The notes under the pieces are model-generated. The model was not told the origin of the DNA and ran no database searches. It worked only from the letters and a program-made list of their open reading frames with translations. A program made the translations under genes and the position numbers. This document shows positions 45,900 through 58,175 of a DNA stretch of 64,000 bases, one piece after another. The stretch comes from Callorhinus ursinus (taxonomy: Eukaryota > Chordata > Mammalia > Carnivora > Otariidae). The stretch lies in NCBI RefSeq assembly GCF_003265705.1, contig NW_020312894.1:6666223-6730222 (forward strand), read 5' to 3'. Within the stretch, counting starts at the first letter, position 1. Each line of letters opens with the position of its first letter.

Positions 45900-46440
45900 G
45901 AGGGATATAGACCCTTGTCGTAGGCATGCCTTTTTTATTGTGAGGTTTTGACATCTGGGGCCTTACTGACCCTGGGGATACTGCCCCTCCCAGGGCTAGC
46001 CAATTCCTAGAGGCCATAAATTTGCCTTCCAGTGCACCTTTCATATGAAAACTAGCCAATCCAGAGCACATACTTCCTCCCACCTCCTCTAAGCTCTTAA
46101 ACTCTAAGCCATTATCTACCTGCCCTAACCACCCGTCAGATACCAAACCAACTAGGGACATCCTATGGTCCAGAGCATATGGGAATTATTCAAAGTAGCC
46201 AACCTTAAACCTGCTTATTCTGCCTTGTCTTTCCCACAGAAGCTGCAATAAAGTGTCTTGCCCACAGTCCTCCTTACTCGCCCTCTGCCTCCTGACCAAC
46301 TTGGTACTTCCCTGTGTGTCCCCATCTCCACAGGGCCCGGTGTGCCCCCTCCTCCTATGAATTGTGAGTCACAAATGATCTTTCCGACAACAGTTTCCTC
46401 ATCTGTATACCCCACCATACATGAATAATAAACCTACATT
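45900..46440 (+). mobile_element. Possible solo LTR remnant of an endogenous retrovirus
   Basis: It has an LTR-like layout: a C-rich U3-like part, GAAGCTGCAATAAAGTGTCT (poly(A) signal of an R region), then a CT-rich U5-like stretch. No viral coding sequence is present and I cannot place the family. Confidence 0.35.
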
Positions 46441-46458
46441 TAAAAATACCCTCCAAGA

Positions 46459-47018
46459 TCTTGCCGTTTGCAACGACGTGGATGGAACTAGAGGGTGTTA
46501 TGCTGAGTGAAATAAGTCAATCAGAGAAAGACATGTATCATATGACCTCACTGATATGAGGAATTCTTAATCTCAGCAAACAAACTGAAGGCTGCTGGAG
46601 TGGTGGGGGGGTGGGAGGGATGGGGTGGCTGGGTGATAGACATTGGGGAGGGTATGTGCTATGGCCAGTGCTGTGAATTGTGCAAGACTGTTGAATCACA
46701 GATCTGTACCTCTGAAACAAATAATGCAATATATGTTAAGAAAAAAAAGAAGAAGAAGAAGATAGCAGGAGGGGAAGAATGAAGGGGGGGAAATCGGAGG
46801 GGGAGACCAATCATGAGAGACGATGGACTCTGAAAAACAAACAGCGTTCTAGAGGGGAGGGGCGTGGGGGGATGGGTTAGCCTGGTGATGGGTATTAAAG
46901 AGGGCACGTTCTGCGTCGAGCAGTGGGTGTTATGCACAAACAATGGATCATGGAACACTACATCCAAAGCTAATGATGTTATGTATGGTGATTAACATAA
47001 CAATAAAAATTTTTTTTA
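46459..47018 (+). mobile_element. Carnivore L1 3' end, recent insertion
   Basis: 560 bp with the end of ORF2 and the complete 3' UTR (AACGACGTGGATGGAACTAG; GATGGGTTAGCCTGGTGATG; AACATAACAATAAAAATTTT). A perfect 17-bp duplication AAAAATACCCTCCAAGA lies at 46442-46458 and 47019-47035. No coding capacity. Confidence 0.95.
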
Positions 47019-47658
47019 AAAAATACCCTCCAAGAACCAAAGAGGTTGGAATGGTCAGATTCAGATGATCTAAGAGTTTGGAAGACAATCAGATCTAAGA
47101 TTCAGATGATCTAAAACTTATGTACATAAGTTTTTAAAGAAATAAAAGATTTACAAAGTTAAACATATAACAAAAAACTATTAGGAATGCCCAGAAATAT
47201 CAGACAAAAAAAGCATATGGAAATCCTAGAAATGCAAATATAACTGTTGAAATAAAAAACTAAGCAGTGGATTAAGTGACAAAGTGAGCAGAAATGAAAA
47301 GAGAAGTATATGTTTGAAGAATTTACCCAGGATAAAGCAAATATATAATATATAAAAGAGGTCAAGAAAACAGAATGAGAAGATCAAGATATAGTCCCTC
47401 AGATTGCCAAAAAGGAAAAATAAAGAGTGGAGAAGAGGCAACATTTAAAGACTAAACACTGAAAATGGACAGTATCTAATTAGAAATATAAATGCACAAC
47501 TTCAGGAAGAAAAACATATCCCAGGCAGTATTAATAAAAACATGCCTAAACACAAACATGAAAGAACAGAACATCAAAGGCAATGGCAAGATCCCATAAG
47601 CAACTAGAGAGAAAACACATCCCCTCACAAAGGAAGGTCAGGAGAAGACAAGAATTCT

Positions 47659-47855
47659 TTTTTTTTTTTTAAGATTTCATTTATTTGACAGAGAGAGACA
47701 CAGCGAGAGAGGGAACACAAGCCGGGGGAGTAGAAGAGGGAGAAGCAGGCTTCCCGCAGAGCAGGGAGCCCAATGCGGGGCTCAATCTCAGAACCCGGGG
47801 ATCATGACCTGAGCTGAAGGCAGACGCTCAATGACTGAGCCACCCAGGTGCCCCG
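47659..47855 (-). mobile_element. Carnivore tRNA-Lys SINE, young
   Basis: Complete element with a perfect duplication AGACAAGAATTCT at 47646-47658 and 47856-47868. Confidence 0.96.
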
Positions 47856-48000
47856 AGACAAGAATTCTCAATGACAACATAGGAGTATCTTCAGAGAGAA
47901 GAGAAAAAGTAGCTGTCAGCCTAGAACTGCATACTCAGTAAAAATTCCCTTCAGGAACAAGAATGAAATAAATGCTTTTATCAAAAAAGGCAGGCATTTT

Positions 48001-48190
48001 TTTTAAAGAATTATTTATTTTAGAGAGGGAGAGGGGCAGAAGGAGGGGGAAAGAGAGCATCTCAAGCAGACTGCACTGAGCAAGGAGCCTGACATGGGGC
48101 TCGATCCCACAACCCTGAGATCATGACCTGAGCCGAACCCAAGAGTCAGACCCTCAACCAACTGCGCCACTCAGGGGTTTCCAAATAAAA
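48001..48190 (-). mobile_element. Carnivore tRNA-Lys SINE
   Basis: TTTAAAGAATTATTTATTTT tail and a GCGCCACTCAGGGG head. It is diverged compared with its neighbour at 47659. Confidence 0.9.
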
Positions 48191-49090
48191 AAAAAAAATG
48201 AAGGCATTTTGCAAATATTTGCAAAATCTATCAGATAAAGGACTTGTATCCAAAACATAAACAGACTTCTTAAAATTCAACATTAAGAAAACAATTGAGA
48301 AATTGGCCAAAGATCTAAATTGATACCTCACCAAAATGACATACAGATGGCAAATAAGCATATGAAAAGATGCTCACCATCACACACCAATAGGGAATTG
48401 CAAATTGAAGCAACATGATGCCACCATACACCTATAAGAATAGATGATATCCCAAAACCTGACAATACCAAATGCTAGCCAAGATGCAGAGCAACAAGAA
48501 CTCTCGTTCACTGCTGTTGGTACAGCCACTTTGGAAGACAGTTTGGCATGGTTTTTGTTTGGTTGGCTTTTGTTTTGTTTTGCTACAAAACTGAACATAG
48601 TCTTACCATATGACACACCAATCAAGAGCCTAAGTAATTACCCAGTTGATGTGAAAACTTACCTCAACACAAAAACTTGCGTGAGAATGTTTATACAACA
48701 GTTATATTCATTGTTGTCCCCAAATGGAAGCAACAAGTCCTTTAGTAGGTGAAGAGACAGAGGATCTATGGTGCATCCCTACAGTGGAATGTTATTCAAC
48801 AATGAAAGAAATGACCCAGCCAGCCACGAGAAGAATCTTACATGTATATTGCTAAGTGAAAGAAGCCAGTCCAAAAACGATACATCCATACCATTCCAAT
48901 TATAGGATATTGTAGCAAAGGCAAAACTGTGAAGAGAATAAAAAATCAGTAGTTGCCAGAGGTTTTAGGGTAGGGAAGGAGGGATGACTAGGTGAAACAC
49001 AAAGGATTTTTTAGGATAGTGAAACTATTCCTTACAAATCTCTAAAGGTGGATACATGATACTATGCGTTTTTCAAAAACCATGGAACTT
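48191..49090 (+). mobile_element. L1 ORF2/3' end, decayed
   Basis: GATAAAGGACTTGTATCCAA, ATGCCACCATACACCTATAA, CAGTGGAATGTTATTCAACA and the GTAGTTGCCAGAGGTTTTAG block are in L1 order. Frames are broken. Confidence 0.8.
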
Positions 49091-49659
49091 TACAGCACAA
49101 GAAGTGAAGCTTAATGTATACAAATTTTTAAAATCATTTAGGTAGTTGGGGAATCCCAAGGTGGAATGCACAATGTGATAAAATAATCTTTAATTGTTAC
49201 AAATGTATGAAACCACCTCATTGATGGGTAGGGGAAAGGGGGCCGCCCTAGGTAACTTTGAACTATGCAGAGACTCAACTCAAGGGAAAAGAAACCACCC
49301 ATAAGCACTCCACTCCAGTTGATAACACCGTTTCCCACAGGAGTACAGGTTAACAATTGTTAATTGTTGTGCATGTATACTGGCGTTGAACAATTAAGTA
49401 AATGAATAGCAGATGGTGAGAACCAAATCTGTCACTATTGCAGGGGGACTTCACAGATAAGGAGAGGAGGCTAGAATGATCCACATGTTAAATTATAGTT
49501 ATGGAGACATCAGTATGAACTCATGTGTAGCTTAACTTACGTATACATATATTTATATGTGTGTCCACACTCTATATTTCTTTGCTCTGTCAGCTGAGAA
49601 GTCCTAAAAAAAAAAATGATACCCCAATAAATAGCAACAAGCAGAGCCAGCAGACCTTG

Positions 49660-50147
49660 TTTTTTTTTTAATTTTTTTATTGTTATGTTAACCACCATAT
49701 ATTACATCATTAGTTTTTGATGTAGTGTTCCATGATTCATTGTTTGTGCATAACACCCAGTGCTCCACGCAGAACGTGCCCTCTTTAATACCCATCACCA
49801 GGCTAACCCATCCCCCTACCCTCCTCCCCTCTAGAACCCTGTTTGTTTTTCAGAGTCCATCGTCTCTCATGGTTCGTCTCCCCCTCTGACTTACTCCCCT
49901 TCATTCTTCCCCTCCTGCTATCTTCTTCTTTTTCTTTTTTCTTAACATATGTCGCATTATTTGTTTCAGAAGTACAGATCTGTGATTCAACAGTCTTGCA
50001 CAATTCACAGCGCTCACCATAGCACATACCCTACCCAATGTCTATCTCCCAGCCACCCCATCCCTCCCACCCCCCATCACTCCAGCAACCCTCAGTTTGT
50101 TTCCTGAGATTAAGAATTCCTCATATCAGTGAGGTCATATGATACAT
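49660..50147 (-). mobile_element. Carnivore L1 3' end, recent insertion
   Basis: Antisense copy of the same 3' UTR as 46459-47018 (TGTTCCATGATTCATTGTTT; CTCTTTAATACCCATCACCA; GATTCAACAGTCTTGCACAA). Duplication CAGACCTTG at 49651-49659 and 50148-50156. Confidence 0.94.
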
Positions 50148-50159
50148 CAGACCTTGGTT

Positions 50160-51065
50160 TCTAATGTCATTCTTCAGTTAAGAAGAAAGCCAGCCCTTGG
50201 AAAAAGGGCTGATTTTAGAAATGGGGCAGGAAGCATACAAGATGAGTCTGCAGCATCTTATAATGCCAGAAAGTTAATAGTTAAAAAAAAAAAAAAAAGC
50301 CCACAGTGCCCAAGAAACACAGGCACCAACTGAAAAACTCCCAAAGACTCAGCTGGAACATTTGAGCAACAAAATGAAGTTAGTATTGGACTATACTCCA
50401 AAGTATAAAATATATTTCCATGAGTCCACACTGATATGAATGAATAAATAAATGTGAAAGAAGAAACAAATCTCCCATGCAGAATGACTTCAGATAATGT
50501 GGGTGATCTGCCCTCGAGGAGGTAGAATATAACTGCTTGCTCCTTCATTGTGGGCCCCACATCGAGTTCAGTAGGGACAAGAGGGGGAAAGGGACTTTAA
50601 ATGGAGAAATCTGACAAACACCATCCCACCCAGGTGGTTAAAATTAACATCAATAGTGCCTCATCAGTGCAGTGAAAATGGCATTTTTACCTCTGTGGTC
50701 TTCTGTCCAAAACCCCACAAACTCAACGTAATCTGGAGAGAAAGGTCAGATAAATCCCACTGAAAGACATCTTACAGAACACCAGAACCAGTCTTTCTCA
50801 AAATTGCCAAGGTCATCGAAAACAAGACAAGTCTGGAAAAACTGCCACCACCAAGAGGCATAAGGAGACTTGACGACTAAATATAATGGGGTATTCTGGA
50901 TAGAATCATGGAAGAAAAAGAAAGGCATTTGGTAAAAACTAAGGAAATATAAAGTATAGACTTTCGTTAACAGCAGAAACTAGGTGTGGGTTATGCAGAA
51001 ACTATGTACTATCTTTGTGGTTTTTTGTAAATCTAAAACTATTATAAAAATAAGCTATTTTAGAA
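50160..51065 (+). mobile_element. L1M 3' UTR, long old copy
   Basis: Ordered L1M 3' UTR features: CTCATCAGTGCAGTGAAAAT, GAACACCAGAACCAGTCTTT, AAGGAGACTTGACGACTAAA, TGTACTATCTTTGTGGTTTT. Confidence 0.75.
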
Positions 51066-51069
51066 GAAG

Positions 51070-52200
51070 CAAGCATCATCAGTATGAAGCAGAATATTAC
51101 CTATAATGAGGAAAAAAAATCAATCAATAGGAATCAACTCAGAAATGCCATAGATGATAGAATTCATAGACAAGCACATTAACTTAGTGTAAGTATGCTC
51201 TAGGTGTTCAAGAAGGTAAACACCAGCATGATGGGAAAGAACAGAAGACATAAAAAATGTCTAACTGGACCTGTTTGAAAGATACAATAGGAAATGAAAA
51301 AATAAACTGAATAGAATTGATAGCAGATTGTATATGGCAGAAAAATGTCAATAAATTAGAAGACCTAGCAATTAAAAAAATGGTAAAATGGTGGCATCTG
51401 GCTGGCTCAGTCGGGAGAACATGTGACTCTTGATCTTGGGGTTGTGAGTTTAAGCCCCGTGTTGGGTGTAGAGATTACTTAGATAAAAAAAGAAACTTTT
51501 TTAAAAATGAGAAAATGAAGCACAGAGAGGAAAAAAACTTGAGAATTAAAAAGCATCAGTGAGCTGAAGGAAAATATCAAGCAGACTAACTTACATGTAA
51601 TTCAAGTTCAAGAAGGAGAGGGAAAAAAGTAGGCAGAGAATTTTTGAAGAAATAATAGCCAAAAGTTTCCCAGGTTTGATAAAAAGTATAAACCTACAGA
51701 TCCAGAACTTCAAGAACCCTTAGCGGAATAAACTTAAGAAAACCATGCCAAGTAGATTTTAACCTAATTATTGAAATTCAGCAAAAAAAATCTTAAAAGC
51801 AGCCATAGGTAGGTGGGGGAAAAACCCAGAGGAACAAAAAAAAAGAGTGGACCTTTCCTCCAAAATTATGTACACGAAAACAACACAGAAACATCTTTAA
51901 AGTACCCAAGGAAAAAAAGGGTCTACCTAAACCCTTTACCCAGTGGCAATCTCTTTAAAAAATAAAAGCAAAATACAGGTTATTTTAGACAAAAGTTGAA
52001 AGAATTCATCACCAGCAACCCTAAACTATACAAAACGTTAAAGGAAATTTCTTAGGCAGAAGAAAAATCCTAGGAGATGAAAAAATCTGGATCTACACAA
52101 AGGAATAAAGAGTGCCAAAAACAGCACCTATGTGAGTAAATAGATCATATGCCTAAAGCAAAGGAGAATGTATCGTGAGGTTAATAGTATATAAAGAAGA
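51070..52200 (+). mobile_element. Old L1-like A-rich internal sequence with SINE inserted
   Basis: A-rich sense-strand sequence resembling old L1 internal DNA (ATTCATAGACAAGCACATTA; AGAAAAATCCTAGGAGATGA). It is interrupted by the SINE-like element at 51388-51510. The assignment is weak. Confidence 0.4.
51388..51510 (+). mobile_element. Old carnivore tRNA SINE without CT tail
   Basis: GGCATCTGGCTGGCTCAGTC, ATGTGACTCTTGATCTTGGG, TGTTGGGTGTAGAGATTACT. An older, shorter class than the CT-tailed SINEs. Confidence 0.85.
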
Positions 52201-53429
52201 AACATATATATTAATAGTATGTAAAGAAGAAACATCTCGCGAGAGCACAGAGAACCGGGGGGTACAAGTGCATGGTCACAGGGTTCTCATGCATAATATC
52301 AAGGGGTGCGATATTAAAGACCCATGAGTTCTAGACCACCCAGGTATACAAATTTATAATGAGTTACCATTTCTCCTTTTTAACTGTTTACTATCTTCCC
52401 TCTGTTTTATCAGGTATTTTCTTAAGGAACCTGAGCAAGTCCCTTCTTGGGCCACTAATATTGCTAAATGAATATACCCACAGATTATTGATCATTTAAC
52501 TCTTATAAGTTAATTATTAAATTTTCACTTTATATTTATTTAAAATGCCTAACCATAACCTTTAAACTTTAAAATTACCGTAATCACTTTATACCACTAC
52601 AAACACATACAGTAAATATATTATATCCCATGTACCTGTGCTGTATTTTCTGCAAACCCAATGAGCGCCTTCAGTCAAAAGTAAAAACTTTCACCTTGAC
52701 TGAAGTGGGAAAGCAATAAAAATAAAGATTATTCATGCTCATACATAGCAGTAAATCTGACTGTGCTTTCCCATTTTCTATGCTTGAATAACTTGCATTA
52801 TATATGGTGGCTTAATGGTACAGCATGCAGGCAAGGGATAGCTCCAATAAATTTTATTTTCTGTACAATCCTTGAGAAAGCCCTTGATTTTTTTGCTTTT
52901 CTAAAGCGAAATACTCAATAAAATGTCACTTTGAATCCCCTTTCAAATATATGCGACGCTCATCCTTGCTGTTGTCCCCCATCCATCCCAAAAAAGCACC
53001 ATAAAGGTACTGGTTTTGCTTCACTAACTGATATTCTGCATCATGCGTGAAATATTTGCATTCTTGGTAGGTAAAACAAACACCTTGTAGCCAAAGTGTT
53101 ACACAATTTTCTTAAGATCTCTATATTCCCCGATTTGAACTTTAAAATGTGAAGAAATAAGAACGGGACCTCACATACCATTCTGCCATAGCCAGGATAA
53201 GTGATCATAGTTCATTGAAATAAAAAACTTTGAAAATCTTAAATTCCTCGAACATTCCTTGAGTTAACTGCCCCCACCACACCCCTACCCGCCTGCTTGG
53301 CACTGCTGTAGAACATACGTTCTTTCTTACTTGGAAGGAACTCGATTTTGTTTGGGAGCTAAATAATCATTGAGACGAAGCATGTAACGGAGTTTTTACT
53401 AAAACATCATTTAAAAAATAAGATACTTA

Positions 53430-53613
53430 GGGGTGCCTGGGTGGCTCCGTTGGTTAAGCATCTGACTCTTGGTTTCAGCTCAGGTCATGATCTCATGGGT
53501 GGTGAGATCGAGCGTTGAGCTGGGCTCCGTGCTCAGCAGGGAATCTGGGTGAAGATTCTCTCCTTCTGCCCCTCCCCCCATTTGCGCCCTGTCTCTCTAA
53601 AATAATTTTTTTT
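53430..53613 (+). mobile_element. Carnivore tRNA-Lys SINE
   Basis: GGGGTGCCTGGGTGGCTCCG head and a perfect duplication AAATAAGATACTTA at 53416-53429 and 53614-53627. Confidence 0.95.
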
Positions 53614-53964
53614 AAATAAGATACTTATATCAAAGAGTATTACAAGTGTTTCCACAGAAATCCTTTGTCAAGCAAAGCAAGTGACAAAAAGCACCAGAGT
53701 GATTTCTGCTAATGTTATGATTTTAGGCAACTGTTCCTTTTAAACTATTTTTTACTCTTAAATAAATGCTCTAGTAATTAGTTTTCTTATTTTTTTTTTT
53801 ACCTAAAAATCCATTTTGTCCGATATAGGGGGGGAAAGCCATTAACTACTGAAATTCTTCTGTGATACTGAATCCATACTGAATCCATATTCCTTTTATT
53901 TGAAATCATTTGATTCTAGGAGGATAATTTTATGCTTTTCACCACATAACAAAACTGTCATGGC

Positions 53965-54190
53965 AATCCTAGTATTTATGTGAGCACTGACATTGTGCCA
54001 GATGCCGTGCTGAGTGCTGGCGAGCAACACTCTCATTCAGGCTCTCCAACACCCGTGGAGGAAGGCAGAATCCTTACCCAAAAGTTGGACTTGAACACGG
54101 TGGCCTCCCAGAGGTAGGAGGTCACCCGAACAGGAGTGGCTAAACTCTCCTCTGCCTGACTCAAGTTCTTAACCACAAAACTGTGTTGGA
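53965..54190 (+). mobile_element. MIR SINE, diverged with internal extra sequence
   Basis: TATTTATGTGAGCACTGACA, TTGTGCCAGATGCCGTGCTG, TTGGACTTGAACACGG and TCAAGTTCTTAACCACAAAA follow MIR from 5' to 3'. Confidence 0.75.
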
Positions 54191-54712
54191 TCTGGAGATG
54201 TGACTCCCCACCCAGGAAAGGGAAAAGTACGTACAAATCAGCAACCAAGAGGCATTCGGGCCCCACAAGGCTCCCTGGGACATGGACCTCCGAGGAAATC
54301 TAGAACGTCAACAAGCTGCTCCTCTTCCAGAGCCCAGAATCCAGGTCGTGACCATAGATCTTTTCCCCTGCAATGGAACCCGTTCTTCAAATTCATCTGT
54401 ATGATCTCAATACATTGGTCATAACAGAGCTGATCTGGTGAAAAAAAGCGGGCGATGAGGGGTCTGAAGACCACCCACACAGCCTCCCAGACCCCAGAGG
54501 GTGCCCTGAGGCAGCTCCTTACTACTTAAGAGGCATGGAGAGCAGTTTGCAAGTCACTATATAGCCCTCAGTCCAGAGCAGTCCCCTGGGTCCACGGGCC
54601 TCTTGGAGATTCCACCTCAGCCCAGAGCCTGAGGCAAACCCTGAGCCTGCCCCAGCAGAGGCTAGACTTGGCAACCCTCCCAGGACAGTGAGCTGTGGTG
54701 GCCACTGGGCAA

Positions 54713-54886
54713 GTGGTTCTCAAAGTGTGGTTCCCAGCTCATCCCTGGACACTTGTTAGAAATGCAAATTCTCAGTTCTGACCGGGACCTACTGAATCAG
54801 AAACTCTTGAGGCTGGAGCCGAGCATTCAGTGTTTTTACATACTTCCCGATGATTCCAGTGCACACCCAAGACTGAGAACCACCCT
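54713..54886 (+). mobile_element. MER5A (hAT-Charlie DNA transposon)
   Basis: AAGTGGTTCTCAAAGTGTGG at one end and GAGAACCACC at the other, with ACTTGTTAGAAATGCAAATT and CTACTGAATCAGAAACTCTT between. Near full length. Confidence 0.93.
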
Positions 54887-55339
54887 AGAAATAGATGGTA
54901 AGCTGTGCTCTGGAATCAGCAGCTGAGAGGAAAAGCACCCAGCATTTTCTACAGACATCTCTGTGGGGGTAAAACTGCCCATCATCCCACAGGGCCATCA
55001 GCCTCCCCTTTGCCGAATCTACTGCATCAGGCACTAATTCTGGAAGCATGTGAACGTCTCCTGTCTCAAAGGAGCTAGAGGGATCCACGCGGCCAAGACA
55101 CCAACAGCAAAGTGCCACTAGCAAGAGAGAAACAAACAGGGGGGCAAAAACAAAAAGGATGATCAGTCTCAGGGGGACGGTTTTCACCAAGATGACACCT
55201 GAGCCACTGCAAAGGATGAGTAGAAACTTTCCGGGCACAAAAGGAATGCTATGGTGACCAAACTTCCCTCCAGCGCCTGCAAACACACTGTGGTTCTAGT
55301 TTGGGACAGAGCTCCCCTGGAGAGGATCTTCTCTGAACT

Positions 55340-55447
55340 AATTTTTTCTAAGGTTTTAAGTAATCTCTACACCCAACATAGGGCTCGAATTTACAAGCCC
55401 GGGATCAAGAGTCACATGTTCTATGGACTGAGCCAGCCAGGCATCCC
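55340..55447 (-). mobile_element. Old carnivore tRNA SINE without CT tail
   Basis: Reverse of the class at 51388: TAATCTCTACACCCAACATA, ATCAAGAGTCACATGTTCTA, GAGCCAGCCAGGCATCCC. Confidence 0.85.
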
Positions 55448-55459
55448 CTCGCTGAACTA

Positions 55460-55560
55460 TTTTTTTTAAACAGCTTTATTGAGGTAGAATGGAAATACCA
55501 TAAAATTCATTTATTTAGTTCAGTGCTTCTCAGTGTATTCACAGAGTATAATCATTTCAA
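55460..55560 (-). mobile_element. Old L1 3' UTR tip
   Basis: AACAGCTTTATTGAGGTAGA and ACCATAAAATTCATT are the reverse of a common old L1 3' terminus. It is short. Confidence 0.55.
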
Positions 55561-57876
55561 AACCTTTTAAAGCAGCTTTGGAGTTTGTGGCAGGGCCCTT
55601 TGACAAGAAAGGGCAACTCTGGGCCTGACTATTTACCTAGATGGGTACAGAAAGCTCCAGGAAAGTGCTCTTCACTGAGCAAGACCTTTGTAAATGCATG
55701 TGTCATCAGCCACTGGACCCAGAGAGAAAACGGACAGAAGAAGGTCTGGCTGGAAAGTCTGATGCTCTTGATATAAACCTTTGCCCTCATGAGGTGATAG
55801 GTTTCTACTGAGATGGGTGGGGGGGTGCAGGGGGCTTCCCCCACTACAGATAATGCTTCTCCTTTGCCCCCCAGGCACCAGGCTGGGCTGAGGCATCTTG
55901 ACCCCACAAACACTTGGGCGGACTCAGGTGGAATCCTGCAGCAAAAGCAGAGGCAGCAGGAAGGAAAGCATTTCCCTGGCGCAGAGACAGGACCCAAAAA
56001 ATGTTTACTTTATACTAGCAATCTGGGACATGGTGTGGCCCAACAGACAAATATTGTCCAACCGGGCCCATATTTATTAAATTCTTAGGAAGGGGTCCCA
56101 AGGCCATGAAATAATTAGACCCAGAGAGAGATTTACTACAGAGCTCATGAAGCCTAAATCTTTGGGGTCTCGAACAAGCATGGGCCCCTTCCAAGGGGTC
56201 TTAACAATGTGTTCACATGGCAAAACATTTTCTTGTAAAATTTGCCAACAATGTCAGAACTCCTAATTGTTAGGAGCGCACCCTCTTCCCACTCCGACTA
56301 CCCCTCTGCCCACCTCCCCTGGGTCTGGCGGCATTGTGGGGACTGGTATTCCTACGATCAAAGGGGCATTGAGTTAGAAACACATTTGCTTTGGTCAAGG
56401 TATTAGCGCGGCTTGAAGTCACTTGTGTGTCACCGAGGGACTGCTAAGTCCTCCTTCTGGAAACCGTGGCTTCCCAGGATGCTCCCATTACTGACTGGGC
56501 TCACTCCCCATCACACAGGTTCAGGGTAAACAGTTCCTACTGCCCTAGGAACATGCCCTTCAGGGAAAGATGGTGAGACAGAGAAAGCCAGAAGCTAGTC
56601 TGTGGAAAATTCTCCCAAACATCAACTATTTAAAATCTGAAGCAGAAGATGTGGATCTCACTGATAAATAATTAAAACAGAATTTTCACCTGTCAGAAAT
56701 ATACTCAATAGGCAGCACATACAATTATAAACATAACCTACTTTTCTCTTTTTGCAGTAAGTTACATGAAATAAAATGTCAAAATCCTTGGTCTGTAGGA
56801 CACAAACACAAAGCCTTACTTCAAACAGCAGATATAACTGAAGAGGCTGCATGATTTATGTGTTCCTAGGCACCTTAACTTAGCCAAGGCAGCTCGTCCT
56901 CACAAAGTCTGACAGTTCCAGATAAAACAGCATGCAAAACTGCCACTAATACAGCCAAGCAGCCTGAAGATACAAATGTCCCAGTGAAAAACTCCTACAC
57001 GTATCCCAGCAATAATTCACTATGTGTAGCCTGAGAATAATTTAATTACACAATTACGGGGTTCGATCAAACACAGTGGCAATTCTTAAATGCATTTGAA
57101 CTGTTCTTGTGTTTGCCAGATAAATTTTCTATTTTCTACAATTATTGATCATTCCAAAACTCAAATATACTGGAAAGTAAGGACCCTACTGGAAACTAAA
57201 GAGAAAACTGAAAGAATAAATTGGCAGGACCTTCAAAATGTTAAGGGGAAGAAAAAAAAAAAACCAACTCTCCCATTTAACAATGAAATTAAAAACTCTT
57301 CATGGTTGAAATAGTACACAGAACCATTTCAAAAAGAATCATAATAGTCAAGAAGACACTGATAATAAAACTGACAACAAAATAAATAAGATTACGAGAA
57401 TCAAACACAAAATAATTTCCAAAGAGAAAACAATTTGTCAGCACAGCCTCCTTTTAATGAATGTGTTGACTTCCATAAGTAGCATGAATGCTCATCCTGG
57501 TCTGTTATACACTGTGTGTGCGTGAGTTTTTCACCTGCAAAATCATGATCTCAATTTACAGAGAACCAAAATGAGGATCTGTTAAAATGCTTCTCAAACA
57601 GGTATTATAAAACACATTTAAATATGAAATTGTTATAAGATCTTGGCTAGTCTGTTCCACAACTGATGAATATACATATCGGGGTTGGTTTTTTCTTTTT
57701 TTACTGATATTAAATATTTTTAACAAGACCCACTTTACCTACACCACATAAGTTTTCAGGCGGAATTAAATATGTTAAGAACTCTCAGAAACCAGGTGTC
57801 ACAGAACACAAGGAGGTTATGTTTACTTGGATGACACACAAATTAAAATGTACTTTTACCATGGCCTGAAGAACAG

Positions 57877-57926
57877 ATGAGAAACAACATACAATATTAT
57901 GACGAGAAACAACATACAATATTATT
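57877..57926 (+). repeat. 25-bp tandem duplication
   Basis: GA(T/C)GAGAAACAACATACAATATTAT occurs twice head to tail, with one mismatch. Confidence 0.9.
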
Positions 57927-58175
57927 TGAAGTACTAAAAGGAGTAGTTGAGGGCATTCAATTGTTAAGTGAAAAAGGATTACCCATCAGACAATAAAAAG
58001 CAATGTTCTTCAGAACTTCAGGAAATTGTCAGACTAACTGCTAGGTCTGATCCCTTTTTACATGAGTGCTTGGAAAACTGTCAAAATGAAGAGACAACAT
58101 TGACTTATTTATCCAAAACAGCTCATGAAAAATTAATCAAACTAAGGGAAAACTTGAGCAAAATGAAGTGAGAAA
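57902..58175 (+). pseudogene. hAT-transposase-like (ZMYM/DUF4371-type) coding relic
   Basis: Two plus-strand frames join with a frameshift near 58000. The first reads EVLKGVVEGIQLLSEKGLPI. The second (57968-58171) contains SELQEIVRLTARSDPFLHEC and TTLTYLSKTAHEKLIKL, then a stop. This order (helix with LLSEKGLPIR, then LxxxxxxDPFLxExL, then TYLSKTxxEKLI) resembles the start of the DUF4371/hAT-like transposase region found in ZMYM1-like and other domesticated hAT proteins. It lacks the catalytic and C-terminal dimerisation parts and the FANK1 intron transcribes it in antisense. A decayed transposon or retrocopy is most likely. The family call is by pattern only. Confidence 0.4.

Noticed and set aside
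54074..54204. Minus-strand reading frame containing HSFVVKNLSQ, with a good donor TTTTGG|GTAAGG, that looked like an integrin-alpha extracellular exon.
   Set aside because: The plus strand of the same bases follows a MIR SINE from end to end (TTGTGCCAGATGCCGTGCTG ... TCTTAACCACAAAA). The resemblance is antisense repeat, and no neighbouring integrin-like exon exists.
54885..55286. 133-residue minus-strand ORF with a hydrophobic segment followed by a Cys-rich stretch, like a single-pass membrane protein.
   Set aside because: No splice-supported partner exon in correct order, no recognisable domain, and part of it lies over the MER5A end.
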